Part shown: piece after piece, positions 18,241 to 28,856 of the stretch
Position numbering within the stretch: the first letter of the stretch is position 1
Layout: each line of letters opens with the position of its first letter
Assembly: GCA_004835665.1 (NCBI GenBank)
Contig: RBKR01000010.1
Span: forward strand, 1,240,001-1,304,000
DNA length: 64,000 nucleotides
Direction of reading: 5' to 3'
Source: Phoma sp. XZ068
Lineage: Eukaryota; Ascomycota; Dothideomycetes; Pleosporales; Didymellaceae
Position numbers and translations under genes: made by a program
Notes under the pieces: generated by a model
Database searches by the model: none
What the model was told of the DNA's origin: nothing
The model's input: the letters and a program-made list of their open reading frames with translations, nothing else

Positions 18241-20178
18241 TCACGGAGAACTAAACATGCCGTTACCGTCCGCTGAAGCGTGGTTATGCTTGCCGTTATG
18301 AATCGTGGTGCCGCTCGTCGAGACAGTGCGAGAGAATGAAGACTTGCCCTCACCTCTGCTATGCGCATGGTAATGACTGGATGCACTCTCCTCATACCTC
18401 TCTATCTCCCTGCACTTCTCGTCATACTTGGCAAGGTATTCGTCCCTCTCGCGGTCAGCAGCATGTCGAGCAGAGATGGCACGCTCCTTCTGCTCACGTG
18501 CCTCGCGCAACAGCGATCGCAAGCTCTCGATCTCGATCTCGAGCTCTCCGCTATCGTCTCTGTACTCGGTGACGGTTTCTGTGATTTCCTCGTACTTGTG
18601 CTTCCAGTTGTTCAGCTCTTTGTAAGCGTGGTCTCGGGTCTCTGTCAGGGTATGGACCTCTGCCTGGAATATCACAAGCTTCTCCTTGAGATCTGCCACT
18701 TCCTTGGCTAGGTGTCCATTCTTGATTCGGTCTTCCTCCCCTTCGCGAGTCGAAATCTTGAGGTGCTCGTGAAGGGTATGGATTTCAGACTTGACTTCGG
18801 TGACGGTCAACTCTGCACGGCGCAGAGACTCCTCGAGGACCACGATCCGGCGGTGACCATCTGCGCTCTTCCTGTGCTCATCCGCCAGGTCCTCTTTGAG
18901 TTGATCACGCGCGATGACGATCAGGCGATGTTCTTCGCCGGATCGCTCGATAGAATCCCGGAGTTCACTCCGCTCCAACTCAACGTCCCTTAGCTTTTCT
19001 TTCACCGAAACGACTTCTCTCTTGATATGTTCGTACTTGAGTGTGACATCAGCACAGCGTTCATCAGCTTCCTCCCATCCAGTAGATTTGGCCTTGACCT
19101 CGCGACGGAGGTTCTCGATTGTAAGAGCGTAGTCATCGCGCTCGGACTCAACACTTCGAACAGTCTCCTTGAGCTTAGTGGAATCACGTTGCACACGATC
19201 GTGTCGTTCAGTCATCTCGTACAGTTCTCGAGAAGCCTCGTCCGCTCTGAGTTTGGCCCTCTTGACGTCTTCTTGCAGTCGGTCCTTCTCGTGAAGGTTT
19301 TCATCCCTTTCCAATTCCCAAATCTTGATGCGGTCAGTGAGGGTCAAAACTTCTTTTCGGGCAGACTCGAGCTTCGTAGAAGTCTCAGTGAATTTACTCT
19401 TCAGATCAGTATGTTCACGCAGGAGAGACCGAAGATCGCCATGATGTTTATGTAAGTCCTCTCTGGCATGGTCACGGTCATGCTCGGCGGTCTTTAGCTT
19501 GATACTGATCGCCTCAAGCTCAGTCTTTGTCTTGTGGTGATCACCGCGATTGCGAGACACTGTGGCTCTCAGCTCATTCAGTTCGGTGCGGATCCGTTCG
19601 AGTTCGTAATCCCGATCAGCAACCTTCTTCTTCTGGTCCGCCAAGGTCGTGAGGGCAGCCGAAAGTTCGAGAAGCAATTTCTCCACCTGCCTCTTCCTTT
19701 CACCCAACTCATGGCCATGATGATGGTGCTCGCTCTCCTTGCGCTCAAGGATCACGGTCACCTCCTCCACCCTCATTAAAAGCTCCTCCTTTTCCCGAAG
19801 AAGAGACTGGCGCTCGGAGATGATGCGAGCCCAGGACTCTTTCAAGGACGAAGCTTCTCGAGAAGCAGTGGACATGAGGTCCATCAAGGCAAAGAACTTC
19901 CCTTCCGCTTGTGATGTGAGCTCCTGGGACATCTTGCTACGATGAGAGTGCATGAATGAGCTCGATCGGCGAGATGAAGAGCTGACCTGGCGGTTGGTTC
20001 GATGTGCGAGGGACGAGCGCAAGTCATTGTTGTGGTAGGAGAAGTCGAACGACTGGCGCACGCCTGTCGGCGTGGTTGGCTCTGAAAGAATATCCCGTTC
20101 GAATCCACCAGCTTTGATCTTCATAATGGTCAGCTGCTCAGGAGTGATCTCTGGTACTGGTGGTGGTACAGTATCCAT
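18241..20178 (-). CDS. Long coiled-coil protein of unknown function
   Basis: Start chosen at the ATG at 20178 (MDTVPPPVPEITPEQL), giving 645 residues in one exon; the frame is open 26 codons further up but without a suitable ATG context. Residues 1-90 are Ser/Arg-rich and probably disordered. From about residue 95 to 600 the protein is an almost continuous heptad-type coiled coil rich in Glu, Lys, Arg and Leu (for example LLREKEELLMRVEEV, SELRDSIERSGEEH) with a His cluster EHHHHGHE near 180. The C-terminal tail is Ser/Gly/His-rich. On the minus strand a TATATAAT lies about 75 bp upstream of the ATG. It resembles cytoskeletal or septation-linked fungal coiled-coil proteins in general shape only; I do not recognise the family. 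Confidence 0.8.
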   Translation of the reverse strand: MDTVPPPVPEITPEQLTIMKIKAGGFERDILSEPTTPTGVRQSFDFSYHNNDLRSSLAHRTNRQVSSSSRRSSSFMHSHRSKMSQELTSQAEGKFFALMDLMSTASREASSLKESWARIISERQSLLREKEELLMRVEEVTVILERKESEHHHHGHELGERKRQVEKLLLELSAALTTLADQKKKVADRDYELERIRTELNELRATVSRNRGDHHKTKTELEAISIKLKTAEHDRDHAREDLHKHHGDLRSLLREHTDLKSKFTETSTKLESARKEVLTLTDRIKIWELERDENLHEKDRLQEDVKRAKLRADEASRELYEMTERHDRVQRDSTKLKETVRSVESERDDYALTIENLRREVKAKSTGWEEADERCADVTLKYEHIKREVVSVKEKLRDVELERSELRDSIERSGEEHRLIVIARDQLKEDLADEHRKSADGHRRIVVLEESLRRAELTVTEVKSEIHTLHEHLKISTREGEEDRIKNGHLAKEVADLKEKLVIFQAEVHTLTETRDHAYKELNNWKHKYEEITETVTEYRDDSGELEIEIESLRSLLREAREQKERAISARHAADRERDEYLAKYDEKCREIERYEESASSHYHAHSRGEGKSSFSRTVSTSGTTIHNGKHNHASADGNGMFSSP

Positions 20179-22053
20179 GGCTGTGAAGTGATAGAGAAGT
20201 GACGAGAAGAACGAGTTTGAACGTGCAATTTGCAAGCGGCAGAAGAACGCCCGCAATTATATAGTAAAAATAGCCAAGTCGAGACGGTCAAGAAGTCACA
20301 CAGAAGAGCACTCAATCCCGAGCATTGCATGTGGACGGGCATTGACATAGCCGCATTGTCCTCGCATACTGGTCGCTCGTGGCTTGCTGAACTCCAGCTG
20401 GAAGGTGCATGAATGGCGCAAAACCTTTGCGGTCCTCCCATATTGTGGGGTCCTGTTGTTGGAATGATGCTCGATGCAGCAGAAAACCACACATGTAAAG
20501 GACCTGTGACGTGCATGGTGGGCAACCTATACCAGTCAAGCAGACCCACTAGTCTCCTCAGCTCGTTGAGATGCTCCAAAAGCCAATCCCAGATCCTGCA
20601 AGTTGACGAATGCACATGGTGATCCTCGTTTGCCGAGTTTGCAGCTGAAACGCAGAACTCTTTGCATCGCGACCATCGAACCGTCCCCACCACTACTGCA
20701 TTCTATACTGCGAGGAAGCGGGCCCGGATGTAGCGGTAGGGTTTCCCCACTGGTCGAGCTCCTTAACACCCGAACAAAGGAGCTGTCCGAGAGCTTTGGT
20801 TTGACTGCGGAGTTCGTGTATGCGTGAAAAGTCAACCTTGGGCATTATGACGCAAGCGCATCAAATTCTGAAAGTTCGAGGATAGATAAATGTGAGGAGC
20901 TAGAAGCTTGACATTGCAAACGAGAAGGCAATCCGGCAGAGCCGACCAATTACCGGTAGCGCCCGGATGCTGGAACTCGACCACATCAAGAGACTCGCTT
21001 GGGATTTCCGATTACTGTAACTTGCTTCGGAACCGCCGAAAGCCTTTTGCTCATGTTTTCTTGTCCTGCTGGTGTTAATGCAAGACAAGCACAAGCCAAC
21101 ATCGTCTCATGACCAGTATGGTTTCTATCTTCTAGAGGAAATTAGTGTGAAAAGAGGTGCGCGGACTGGTGAGGGGTGTGAATGCCATTCTCCTCTCTCG
21201 GGGTAAAAGTTTTTTCTGGGTTGAGGCGTTGTGAATGGAGCTGACGGCCTCGTGTATCGTTCTCGCTGATTCTCGGCCTCGTTCCTCGTACGGGGATACC
21301 GACCAGATTTTTCAGGCCTTAGCTGAAATGTCGCACAGTGCTGCAGGGAGCCGTTGATGAACCTGGATACGAATACGGGAGGTATTAGTGCAGGTGTTAA
21401 TTGGCATAAGCTGGTGACTTCGCTGTCGCCGATTGAGGTCCCTTCAGGTACGCTGCAGAACACATGTGGAGAACGAGTTCGGTGTGTCAAGCGCGTTCGC
21501 AGCTGAACGTGCGTACGAATACGGAAGGTATCATATTTTTGTTGTGGTGTGCTGATTGATATGCACTGGTTGGGTGGCTGGCTTGATGATGTTCATTTCG
21601 GGTTTGCCGTGTGCGTTCTCTCCATGGGTATGCTGCGAAACATGAGTGGAGAAGGGACTGTTGTCTTCGTGTAGATACCTTACCGGATCCAATTTCCTAG
21701 ATATCTTAGGTCTTCATGCGCCTAGAAGCGTTGTTGAGCCCATCGCAACTTTTGAAGTCAGACCGCGTGGCTGCAGCAGCGTGTGGCGTGACCACCGAAG
21801 GTACCTGGAGGCCCTCGTGTTGCCCCACTGTTAGGCGTGATCAAACGTAGTACACCACTTGCTTCTTGCGGCGCAATGACTTCGCAGCTGAAGGAAATAT
21901 TGACAATGATGATTTTCTCTGTGAGGAGGTTGATGATCTGAACTCGGATGCGGCTCTCGGGCATTGTCGTTAATAATCTCACATTATAAGTTAGTCTGAT
22001 TGCTTGGATCCGACGAGTAATTATCGGCGCAAAAGTTGGAATCCAGGTCACGT

Positions 22054-22125
22054 GATATATATAGCCAAACACTGGTGTGGTCTTAGTCCCATACGATGGT
22101 GTGACAACACCAGTGGGCTATATAA
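22054..22125. repeat. Imperfect hairpin with TATATAGCC arms
   Basis: TATATAGCC..ACACTGGTGTGGTC on the left is matched by GTGACAACACCAGTGGGCTATATA on the right, with small mismatches. The loop is about 20 bp. Possibly a remnant of a small foldback element. Confidence 0.45.
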
Positions 22126-24375
22126 TAGAGCCATAGGCATAGATAGAGAATCATCACTCTTGTTCCCAATTCAGGTTTCAACTGCAAATCCCAGAGAAGG
22201 CCTACACCCGGGCCGTCTCGCTGGAGCTCCAGAGCAGTTGACCCATCATGAAAGCACGCGAACTGTGGCTTTCTGTTTGCTGGGTAAGAATACCGTTCGC
22301 TCTATTTTAGCGGGCTCAGTCGTAAAATCCTCTCAGGGTCTGCTGACGACGTCATTCGTCCGCAAATGGTGCCCAAAAGAACGGGCCTTCAGCCTCGCGA
22401 TGGCGAGGCTGTATAGCTTCAAGTACCTGTACAACCTACAATTGAGACTGAACAAGGCACTGAAGCTATTCGGGCTATGTTAAGCGAGGGCCTTTCACTC
22501 CTCCGCTCAGTCGTCAAAGTGAAGTGGAACGCCTAAGCCCGGTGGTATTTCCCCAGTAAGGACTTTGGGAGTCATCCAAGTGCTGTTATTCCCCACAAAC
22601 TGCTTTCGGCATTCCCGTCCGCCAAATGGACGAGACAGTGTGAAGGTTGCCCGTTCAGTTACATCAAGCCCCCATTGTAAGTTCCTCGAATGCACTTGGC
22701 ATAGGAGACTGATTCCTTGTGATTTGGAACGGCATTTTAGCACAGGACAATGGCATTCTGGCAATCCGTTCTCTGCTGCAGCTGTGTGGACATTCTCCTC
22801 AACACGGCAATTCCGGTTGAGCTCCAGAATGAATTAACTCTCAGTGGTCCCTCTTTCTGGGATTGGTGCGCGATCGCTTCGCGCCGAGATGCTAGATGAT
22901 GTGGCCTCACCTCTGGTGCGATGCAATATCAACCCAGCATCCTGATGGGGAAGGACCCATGCCGCGAATCCGGCTCGAAAGGTGCTTGGTGCTCTAGACT
23001 AACCCTTAGGAAATGCATTCTCCAGTTTTTTTTTATGTGAATTCGTGTACGAGGTGCATGAAGGTGAAGTGGAGCGGATGTTGCAAACATGCAGCCACCA
23101 GCCGCGATGACGTGAGCTGAGAGCTCCCAACAAGACCGATATGTTTGTTTGAATAACAATGCCGAATGAGGACGTACTCACAGCTGCGTCTTATGCCATA
23201 CCAAGTCAGTGTGGCTGCTCCTTGACTGCGGCTCAAGCTAAAAATCGGTTAAGCGCCGGGAGGTTGCAAGGACCTGAGATCGGTCAAGAGTTTAGCGTGT
23301 AAACTGTAAACACGACGACTGTCACGATCAACTGCACGACATCACGGCGGAACCGTTTGAACGGACAGTCAATCCGCAGAAACTCAACCCAACTAGCAAG
23401 TAGAACCATCCCACTGGAATTGTGTTGGCGAAGAGCTGATCGGTGGGGTATGCATGCGCCTCCAATTCAGCAACGAGCCGACCCTCCTTAGTAAATCCAG
23501 CCATCGACGATGCAGAAAGCAATCAGGGACCTCTCAGCGACAGCGATTCTTATGGCGGAGAATAGACACCCACCAAGCGGCAGGACCTTTATTCCGCCCG
23601 CTGATATACTTGGCTGGGGTCAGCCACTGAACGCTCGTCCTGTCGAAGCCGGAACGCCGGTGCCACACCACTTCAGTCTTGCCTTGACTTCTAACCTCTT
23701 CGATCATGAAAAGGCTTCTTGCATCATTTTCTATGCCTCCTATGAATCTGGTCGGCGACCAATGTCAAGGTAGTTGCTCTGGGCCTCCACTTCATGGTCT
23801 AGTTGTCGACGGCCGAAATCAGGGTGACATCTCCCTCGGTGCGCGGCATGCCAACATTGAGCATCAAGGCGGGGACTCGCGAGTCTTTGGCTCATCGAGA
23901 TGACGTCTAACGGACTGTCGACATTCTTTCTTATTAAGCCGTCGATTACTGTCCATCAGGGAAGGATGGGTCTCACTGCCTCCTAGCGCATACGAAGGGA
24001 ATTAGCACGGACAAGTTTCCACACAGAAGTGATATGTTGCCGCCAGAAAGGCCCCTGTCACTTTCCGTCGTACGTGAAAAGAGGTAGTACTTACCTCAGT
24101 ACTTCTCGCATATTGTATATGGAAAGAGTGTATTTGCTGCGAACCTCACCTAGGTCCCTCGGTAATAAGCATGACGCTTCCGCAGAACCACCATCAAGCT
24201 GCAGGTTCCCCGCTCAATGAAGCTTCTTTAGCTACATCAGCTCGCCACCAGTCGGGCTATGGAGCTCTCGCGGCCCTTCGTTGCCTCTTCTGAAAAACTC
24301 GCATGTCTTCGAGCGGGCGAATGAGGCTGGGAGGCGCGGCATGCAATGAATTTTTACAAGTTCATCGGAGCTGCA

Positions 24376-24553
24376 TGCTCATCGGGAGAGTTGGGAACAA
24401 TCAATTCAAGCCGGCTGGATCTGATAAGATGAAGGCAAATAGACCATGTTCTGGTCCGTGATCGAGAACATGTCCCAGAAGCAGTTCCGCTCATTTATCG
24501 ATAACGACTTGATTCGAACTTGAATTGATTGTTCCCAACTCTCCCGATGAGCA
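24376..24553. repeat. Foldback/MITE-like element with perfect 35-bp terminal inverted repeats
   Basis: The 35 bases 24376-24410 (TGCTCATCGGGAGAGTTGGG and the next 15) are repeated exactly in inverted orientation at 24519-24553, with 108 bp between. Total length is 178 bp with no coding capacity, which suits a MITE. No clear target duplication flanks it, so the ends may extend less or more than the perfect arms. Confidence 0.8.
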
Positions 24554-24646
24554 GGTGAATACTCACTGTTTGGTCTTTGTGGGACCCGAAGATGTGCCGT
24601 ACTAACTAATTAAGCAGTGCCGAGCATTTACCTGTCTGGCAATACG

Positions 24647-24664
24647 CCCCCCCCCCCCCCCCCC
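24647..24664 (+). repeat. C18 homopolymer
   Basis: Eighteen consecutive C followed by AAAAA. Its exact length may be a sequencing estimate. Confidence 0.9.
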
Positions 24665-25290
24665 AAAAATTATGCGGACTACAACTCCCCCACTATACGC
24701 CTGGAGGCGTCTAAACCAGTTTATACGGTAAAGGTAGCCTAAAAGATGCACGTAGAATCTTTACCAATGGCTGAGCCCGGCGTAGCTCAACAATTTCAGA
24801 ACCCGGACGTGGAGATTCGAGAGGTGACATCTCAGCCAATGGCTGATGCAGTGCTGCGGCAATGGGAGCTGAGTTCAAGGACTAGAGGCCAATCAATTTC
24901 CGATATATATTTCCCAAAGCCGAAGGTTCAATCAACAGCGCAACAACACGGGCTCGTGGTCCAGATGCTTTTGCGGACACGAAGTTAAGACGTGCTTCCG
25001 CTCGGTGTCGATTTCGACTCGCCGCTCTTTAACCGCCGAGACAGCACTAAAACTCCACACCGCCCATATGAAGAAGTTCTGCATCATTGACTCTCCTCTC
25101 TAACACTATACTCTATTCAAGCACGCTGAGCTCTGCCCACTGTATCCGCCCCTGCAGCATTTTCCTTTCTAAGATCGTGCTTACATTAAACGGCTGCCAC
25201 ACATCTGGTCAACTGCACCGCTAGAAACCTTACATTTACCATTCGACAGCACTGAAACTCTCAACAGAAGGGACAGATCCATAAACAATA

Positions 25291-25790
25291 ATGGCGGAAG
25301 GACGCTGCAACTGTGGAGGCATCAAAGTCTCGATTCCAGCAATGCCCGAGCAGTCCGCCATCTGCTACTGGTGCGAGCAACACATCCCATGATAGACGCT
25401 GTCAACTGACTTAGGACCCGAAGCGCCAACTGCCGCCGCGCAGGATCAAGCGTTGGCTCTATCGTCTACCTCTTCGACAAGACGGATGTGACCATCGACG
25501 ATCCCATCGGCCTTCTCAAGAGTTACAAGGATAGTGATACGAAGAGCGGGAACACTATCACACGTCAGTTCTGTGGGAATTGCGGATGGTACGAAGTCCA
25601 ATCGGCTATGGGAAATACAATTACTAATTGAGTGGACAGTCCAGTCATGTCCCTACTCTCTGATGAGTCGCCCAAAGTCATTGTGAAGGGTGGTCTCTTC
25701 GAGCATATTCCGATTCCTGCGTTCAAGTCGTTTGATCATGAAGAACCAGCTTGGCTGGAGGTTGTGAAGCCGGGGGAGCAGAGCGCATAA
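25291..25790 (+). CDS. GFA-domain (Mss4-fold, glutathione-dependent formaldehyde-activating family) protein
   Basis: Three exons: 25291-25370, 25424-25588 and 25640-25790, 131 residues. The introns are 53 and 51 nt, with the GACTTAG/GAAG acceptor area and a TTACTAATTG branch. The zinc-binding pattern of the GFA fold is complete after splicing: CNCGG at residue 6, CYCANCRRAG near 26, and FCGNCGCPV near 78. GFA proteins bind zinc and are named after a glutathione-formaldehyde enzyme, but most fungal members have no proven substrate. It is short but close to usual for minimal members. It stands alone, downstream of a gene-poor stretch. Confidence 0.85.
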
Positions 25791-26930
25791 CTTTGAAAGC
25801 ATTACCTGAACCCAAAAACTTCCATCGGAAGTCTCTATCACTATCGCCCTGTAAGACTATGAGGCCTGAGACATCGGCCCCATCATCCCATCTCGGTACT
25901 GTATGCTCTTCTGGTCTAGCTCCACTTCACCTTATATAGCCACATCTTCTGATACCTCCACAATACAACGAACACTCTCTTCATGACATGCTCTCGGTGC
26001 CTCATATTCCTTACACATCCAGTCATTTCTTTCCTTTTCCCGCTCTGGCTACTTGAGCGGGGCCGTGCGGTCCCACGGTTGTGTATGCAGAAATTAATTG
26101 GGCAACGACAGAGGAGTAGCTATCCAGATGCAGATAGTATTCCTTGCTGCGGTTGACTCTGTTGCGAATCGAGTGAGATTTTGGTTCATAATTGGGTAAG
26201 CGGCAGGTTCAAGCCCGAAGTGATTCTCTTCCGAGGCCAGCAGATCAAAATCCGGAAGGGTCTCAATCCAACCCTTTTTATCTTGATAGATTTTGGCTGT
26301 TTGACAAGAACGCGATTCAGGTTCTCATCAAATATTCTCTGTTCAGTTAAGGATACACATTCAACGGCGAGCACATGTGCATGCTCGTAGGTTTTGTCTG
26401 TCTGTCCCTGCCACGGCCGCAACGACGACCCTTCAGGTACCAAATCGACGCGGAGGGACGCGTGATGGCCTGTAGGGACCGTTGCGGCCACTGGTAGATG
26501 TTTTTTGAGACTTTTGAGGCTTTTGTGATGGTTACTCCAAGCAGTTTGCTCTCGCTGTTTGTCGTGGAACTCCCGTTAAAGGTTGTGCTGTCTCCGGGCA
26601 TGCCGTGTGCCAAGACGGTTCAATTAAAAAAAATACGAGCTCCTTCGTAGTCATCCCCGAGAGCCAACCCAAAGGCTTAACAAATGGTCAGCTGAGAAAA
26701 TTTAAACTAGGCGAGATTTCAGCGTGGTCGGCTCAGCTGGCGTCACTCCCGAGCTAAAACTAAGGTGGGACGAGCTACGTCCTGAATGAAGAGATTGCGG
26801 AATAACAAAGATCATAAAGTGACCCTCGACCCGGCGTTTTAGGAAGCTCAATTTGAATCATCACTCTACACAGAACTATATCGGGTCATTCCATTTGATT
26901 CAACACTGTTTCCAACGCCTTCCGATTACC
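25791..26930. other. Intergenic, no gene recognised
   Basis: About 1.1 kb between the GFA gene and the SDR. Open frames are below 100 codons and lack domains. Confidence 0.5.
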
Positions 26931-27953
26931 ATGTCCCAACTCACTTGGCTTGTCACAGGCTGCTCCTCCGGTCTTGGCGAGGTTCTCGTCCAGCATGTTA
27001 TTGCGCGCGGAGACATAGCAATTGCAACTTGTCGAGGCGACGTCTCTCGAATGAAGCATCTCGCAGACGCTGGCGCAAAAATATATAGTCTGGATGTCAC
27101 GGCTTCGCAGATGGACATAAACGCGACGGCAGCAAGAATCATCGAGGACAATGGAAATGTGGATGTTCTTGTCAATAACGCTGGATATATCGAAGCAGGA
27201 ATGGCAGAGGAGATGAGGTAAGCTACAACCTATCTCTTTCCACATTCGGACGTAAGACTAGAGACTAGGGAAAACATCAAACGTGACATTGGGTTTCCTA
27301 TGTCAAAATACCTGTCAGCTGAGTACGTGCCGTAGCTACGAGAACTATGTCGCTCAATTTGAGACAAACTTTTTCGGCCTCATAAAGGCAACCCAAGCCC
27401 TTCTTCCGCACTTCCGCGCGCGAAAGTCAGGCACAATCGTGCACATGGGTTCGATGGGCGGTATCAGCGGTGAGGCCAGCGGCGGAGCATACTGCGCTAC
27501 AAAGTTCGCTCTAGAAGGCAAGTATCTCGCTCCGCATATATCACATCACAAGTACTTACATGACCAGGCTGGCACGATTCTCTCCGCCCAGAAGTCGCCC
27601 ATCTCAACATTCGCTGCCTGCTCGTCGAACCAGGTTTCTTCCGCACACGCGTGTTCGCCCCCTCCAACATAAAATTCCGCGGCAACCATATAGCCGACTA
27701 CGCGCCCATCCGCGAGGCCGTCGAACAGTTCGCGCAGCAGATCGATGGCACCGAGCGAGGCGATCCAAATAAATGTGCGCAGGTCATAGTGGATGTGGTC
27801 AAGGGAGAGGGCGGGGCGAAGGGTAAGGAGTTACCGGAGAGGTTACCGATTGGACCGGATGCGGTGGAGAGGATGCGCAAGAGGTGTACTGATGTCTTGT
27901 CTATTTGCGATGTGTGGAAAGGTGTTGTGAGTCAGACCGATTTCGATGCGTGA
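26931..27953 (+). CDS. Short-chain dehydrogenase/reductase (classical SDR) with a GC-AG intron
   Basis: Start at 26931 (MSQLTWLVTGCSSGLG), because the cofactor motif TGxxxGxG then falls at residues 9-16 as in the family. Exons: 26931-27217, 27336-27517 and 27568-27953, 284 residues. Intron 1 is 118 nt (gtaagc/cgtag). Intron 2 is 50 nt and begins GCAAGT, a non-canonical GC-AG intron; skipping it is required to join FALEG to WHDSLRPEVAHLNIR. NNAG is at about 81, the catalytic Ser at about 135, and the Y-x3-K pair YCATK at 148-152. SDRs of this form reduce or oxidise alcohol/ketone groups with NAD(P); substrate unknown. The C-terminal part has the VEPGFFRT motif of the family. Confidence 0.88.
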
Positions 27954-28146
27954 AAATGCGGGCGTGTGAGCGCGACTAGAGCACTGCTGGCTGATAATGT
28001 AATGTTGTACATGTGGACACGATGGTAGGCGCTACTGGGCTAATACGACCCGGAACTTTAATAAAGTCCCAGAAAACGTGTAACGTAGTTTACAAGCGAG
28101 TCGCCAGCCCCACCAACTTTCAGCACCGCGTTATCCTTCAACTTTA
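27954..28146. other. Short intergenic stretch
   Basis: Nothing recognised between the SDR stop and the transposase relic. Confidence 0.4.
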
Positions 28147-28264
28147 ATGGCTCAACCAAATCATACTCAATTAAGCTGCAATGAAGCAGATATTATCTTT
28201 GTTATCTCCTCTATTAAACAAAATCAAATTAATAGCGCTAGATTAGCTGCTTTAACCTACAATG
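28147..28264 (+). pseudogene. Fot/pogo transposase N-terminal (psq-type HTH) fragment
   Basis: NEADIIFVISSIKQNQINSA followed by RLAALTYNV resembles the start of Fot/pogo transposases (NEADIxLAIxAIKxNxxxS...AAxxYNV). After about 39 codons the match ends exactly where the LTR-like sequence begins, so the element was broken by that insertion or by deletion. Confidence 0.6.
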
Positions 28265-28517
28265 TGTTGGCAGGTCTAGAAAGTACGGTGATATCTGGAT
28301 CGGGGAGACCGAAATTCTATATTTTCGGTGAGACCGAGTCGATCGGGTTGGTCGTCGGCCAGGCCGAAGAGCTGAAGTTGAGGCCGTAGATATAAAGGAA
28401 TAGGTTGCGCTCTGGAGAAAGAGACAGAGATTTCTCGAATAAAGATAATTTCAACTCTATTGAGACTTGCGTCACATGCGCCACAGTATTAGAGTTCTCA
28501 TACGAGTCAGACCAACA
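28265..28517 (+). repeat. Probable solo LTR (253 bp)
   Basis: It begins TGTTGG and ends CCAACA, the classic short inverted repeat of LTRs. A TATAAA box lies at about 28391 and AATAAAG at about 28438, in the order expected inside an LTR. No clear 5-bp duplication flanks it, and no internal retroelement genes follow. It differs from the copia LTR at 5029. Confidence 0.5.
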
Positions 28518-28856
28518 AGTATCAACTACAAGCTTTGTCTAGTAGTACGTCGTGGCGCAGGTTCAATCACCGTATCTTCATACAGTACAGGGAATAATCC
28601 GTTCTATTTCTTGAATCCAGCAACCCTTAGCCAGCGCAAGTCAGCCGTGCTCGCTGTTGCAAGGTGGGGCAAAGTCCTACAGTACAGATACACTAGTAGG
28701 ATTCTTCCTTATTACCGTACTCATTCAGTAGATTTCATGAAGCTTCTACGTGGCAAATAGCTAGCATATATATTCTATTGTATCCCCCTCCCTCTCTATG
28801 AAATAGAGTAATAATAGATATAAGTACAGAGAATGGAGGCCTAAGCTGAGTCCTTC

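Larger units (their letters stand above)
20270..25290. other. About 5 kb with no recognised gene
   Basis: Open frames here are short (up to about 190 codons) and none shows a familiar domain or a consistent splice structure. I can point to a degenerate direct repeat of about 100 bp (21361-21470 against 21512-21655, sharing ACGAATACGG and GCTGC..AACA words), an imperfect hairpin at 22054-22125, a 35-bp perfect inverted repeat at 24376-24553 and an 18-base C run. The rest is unexplained. Confidence 0.5.

Noticed and set aside
22004..22483. Open frame of 159 codons in the gene-poor region
   Set aside because: Protein has no domain, no splice partner and includes the TATATAGCC hairpin sequence.
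24746..24988. 80-codon open frame after the C18 run
   Set aside because: Too short and without similarity; codon use is not convincing.
28540..28590. Possible tRNA (GGTTCAATC B-box-like word)
   Set aside because: No matching A box at the right distance and no acceptor stem could be folded.
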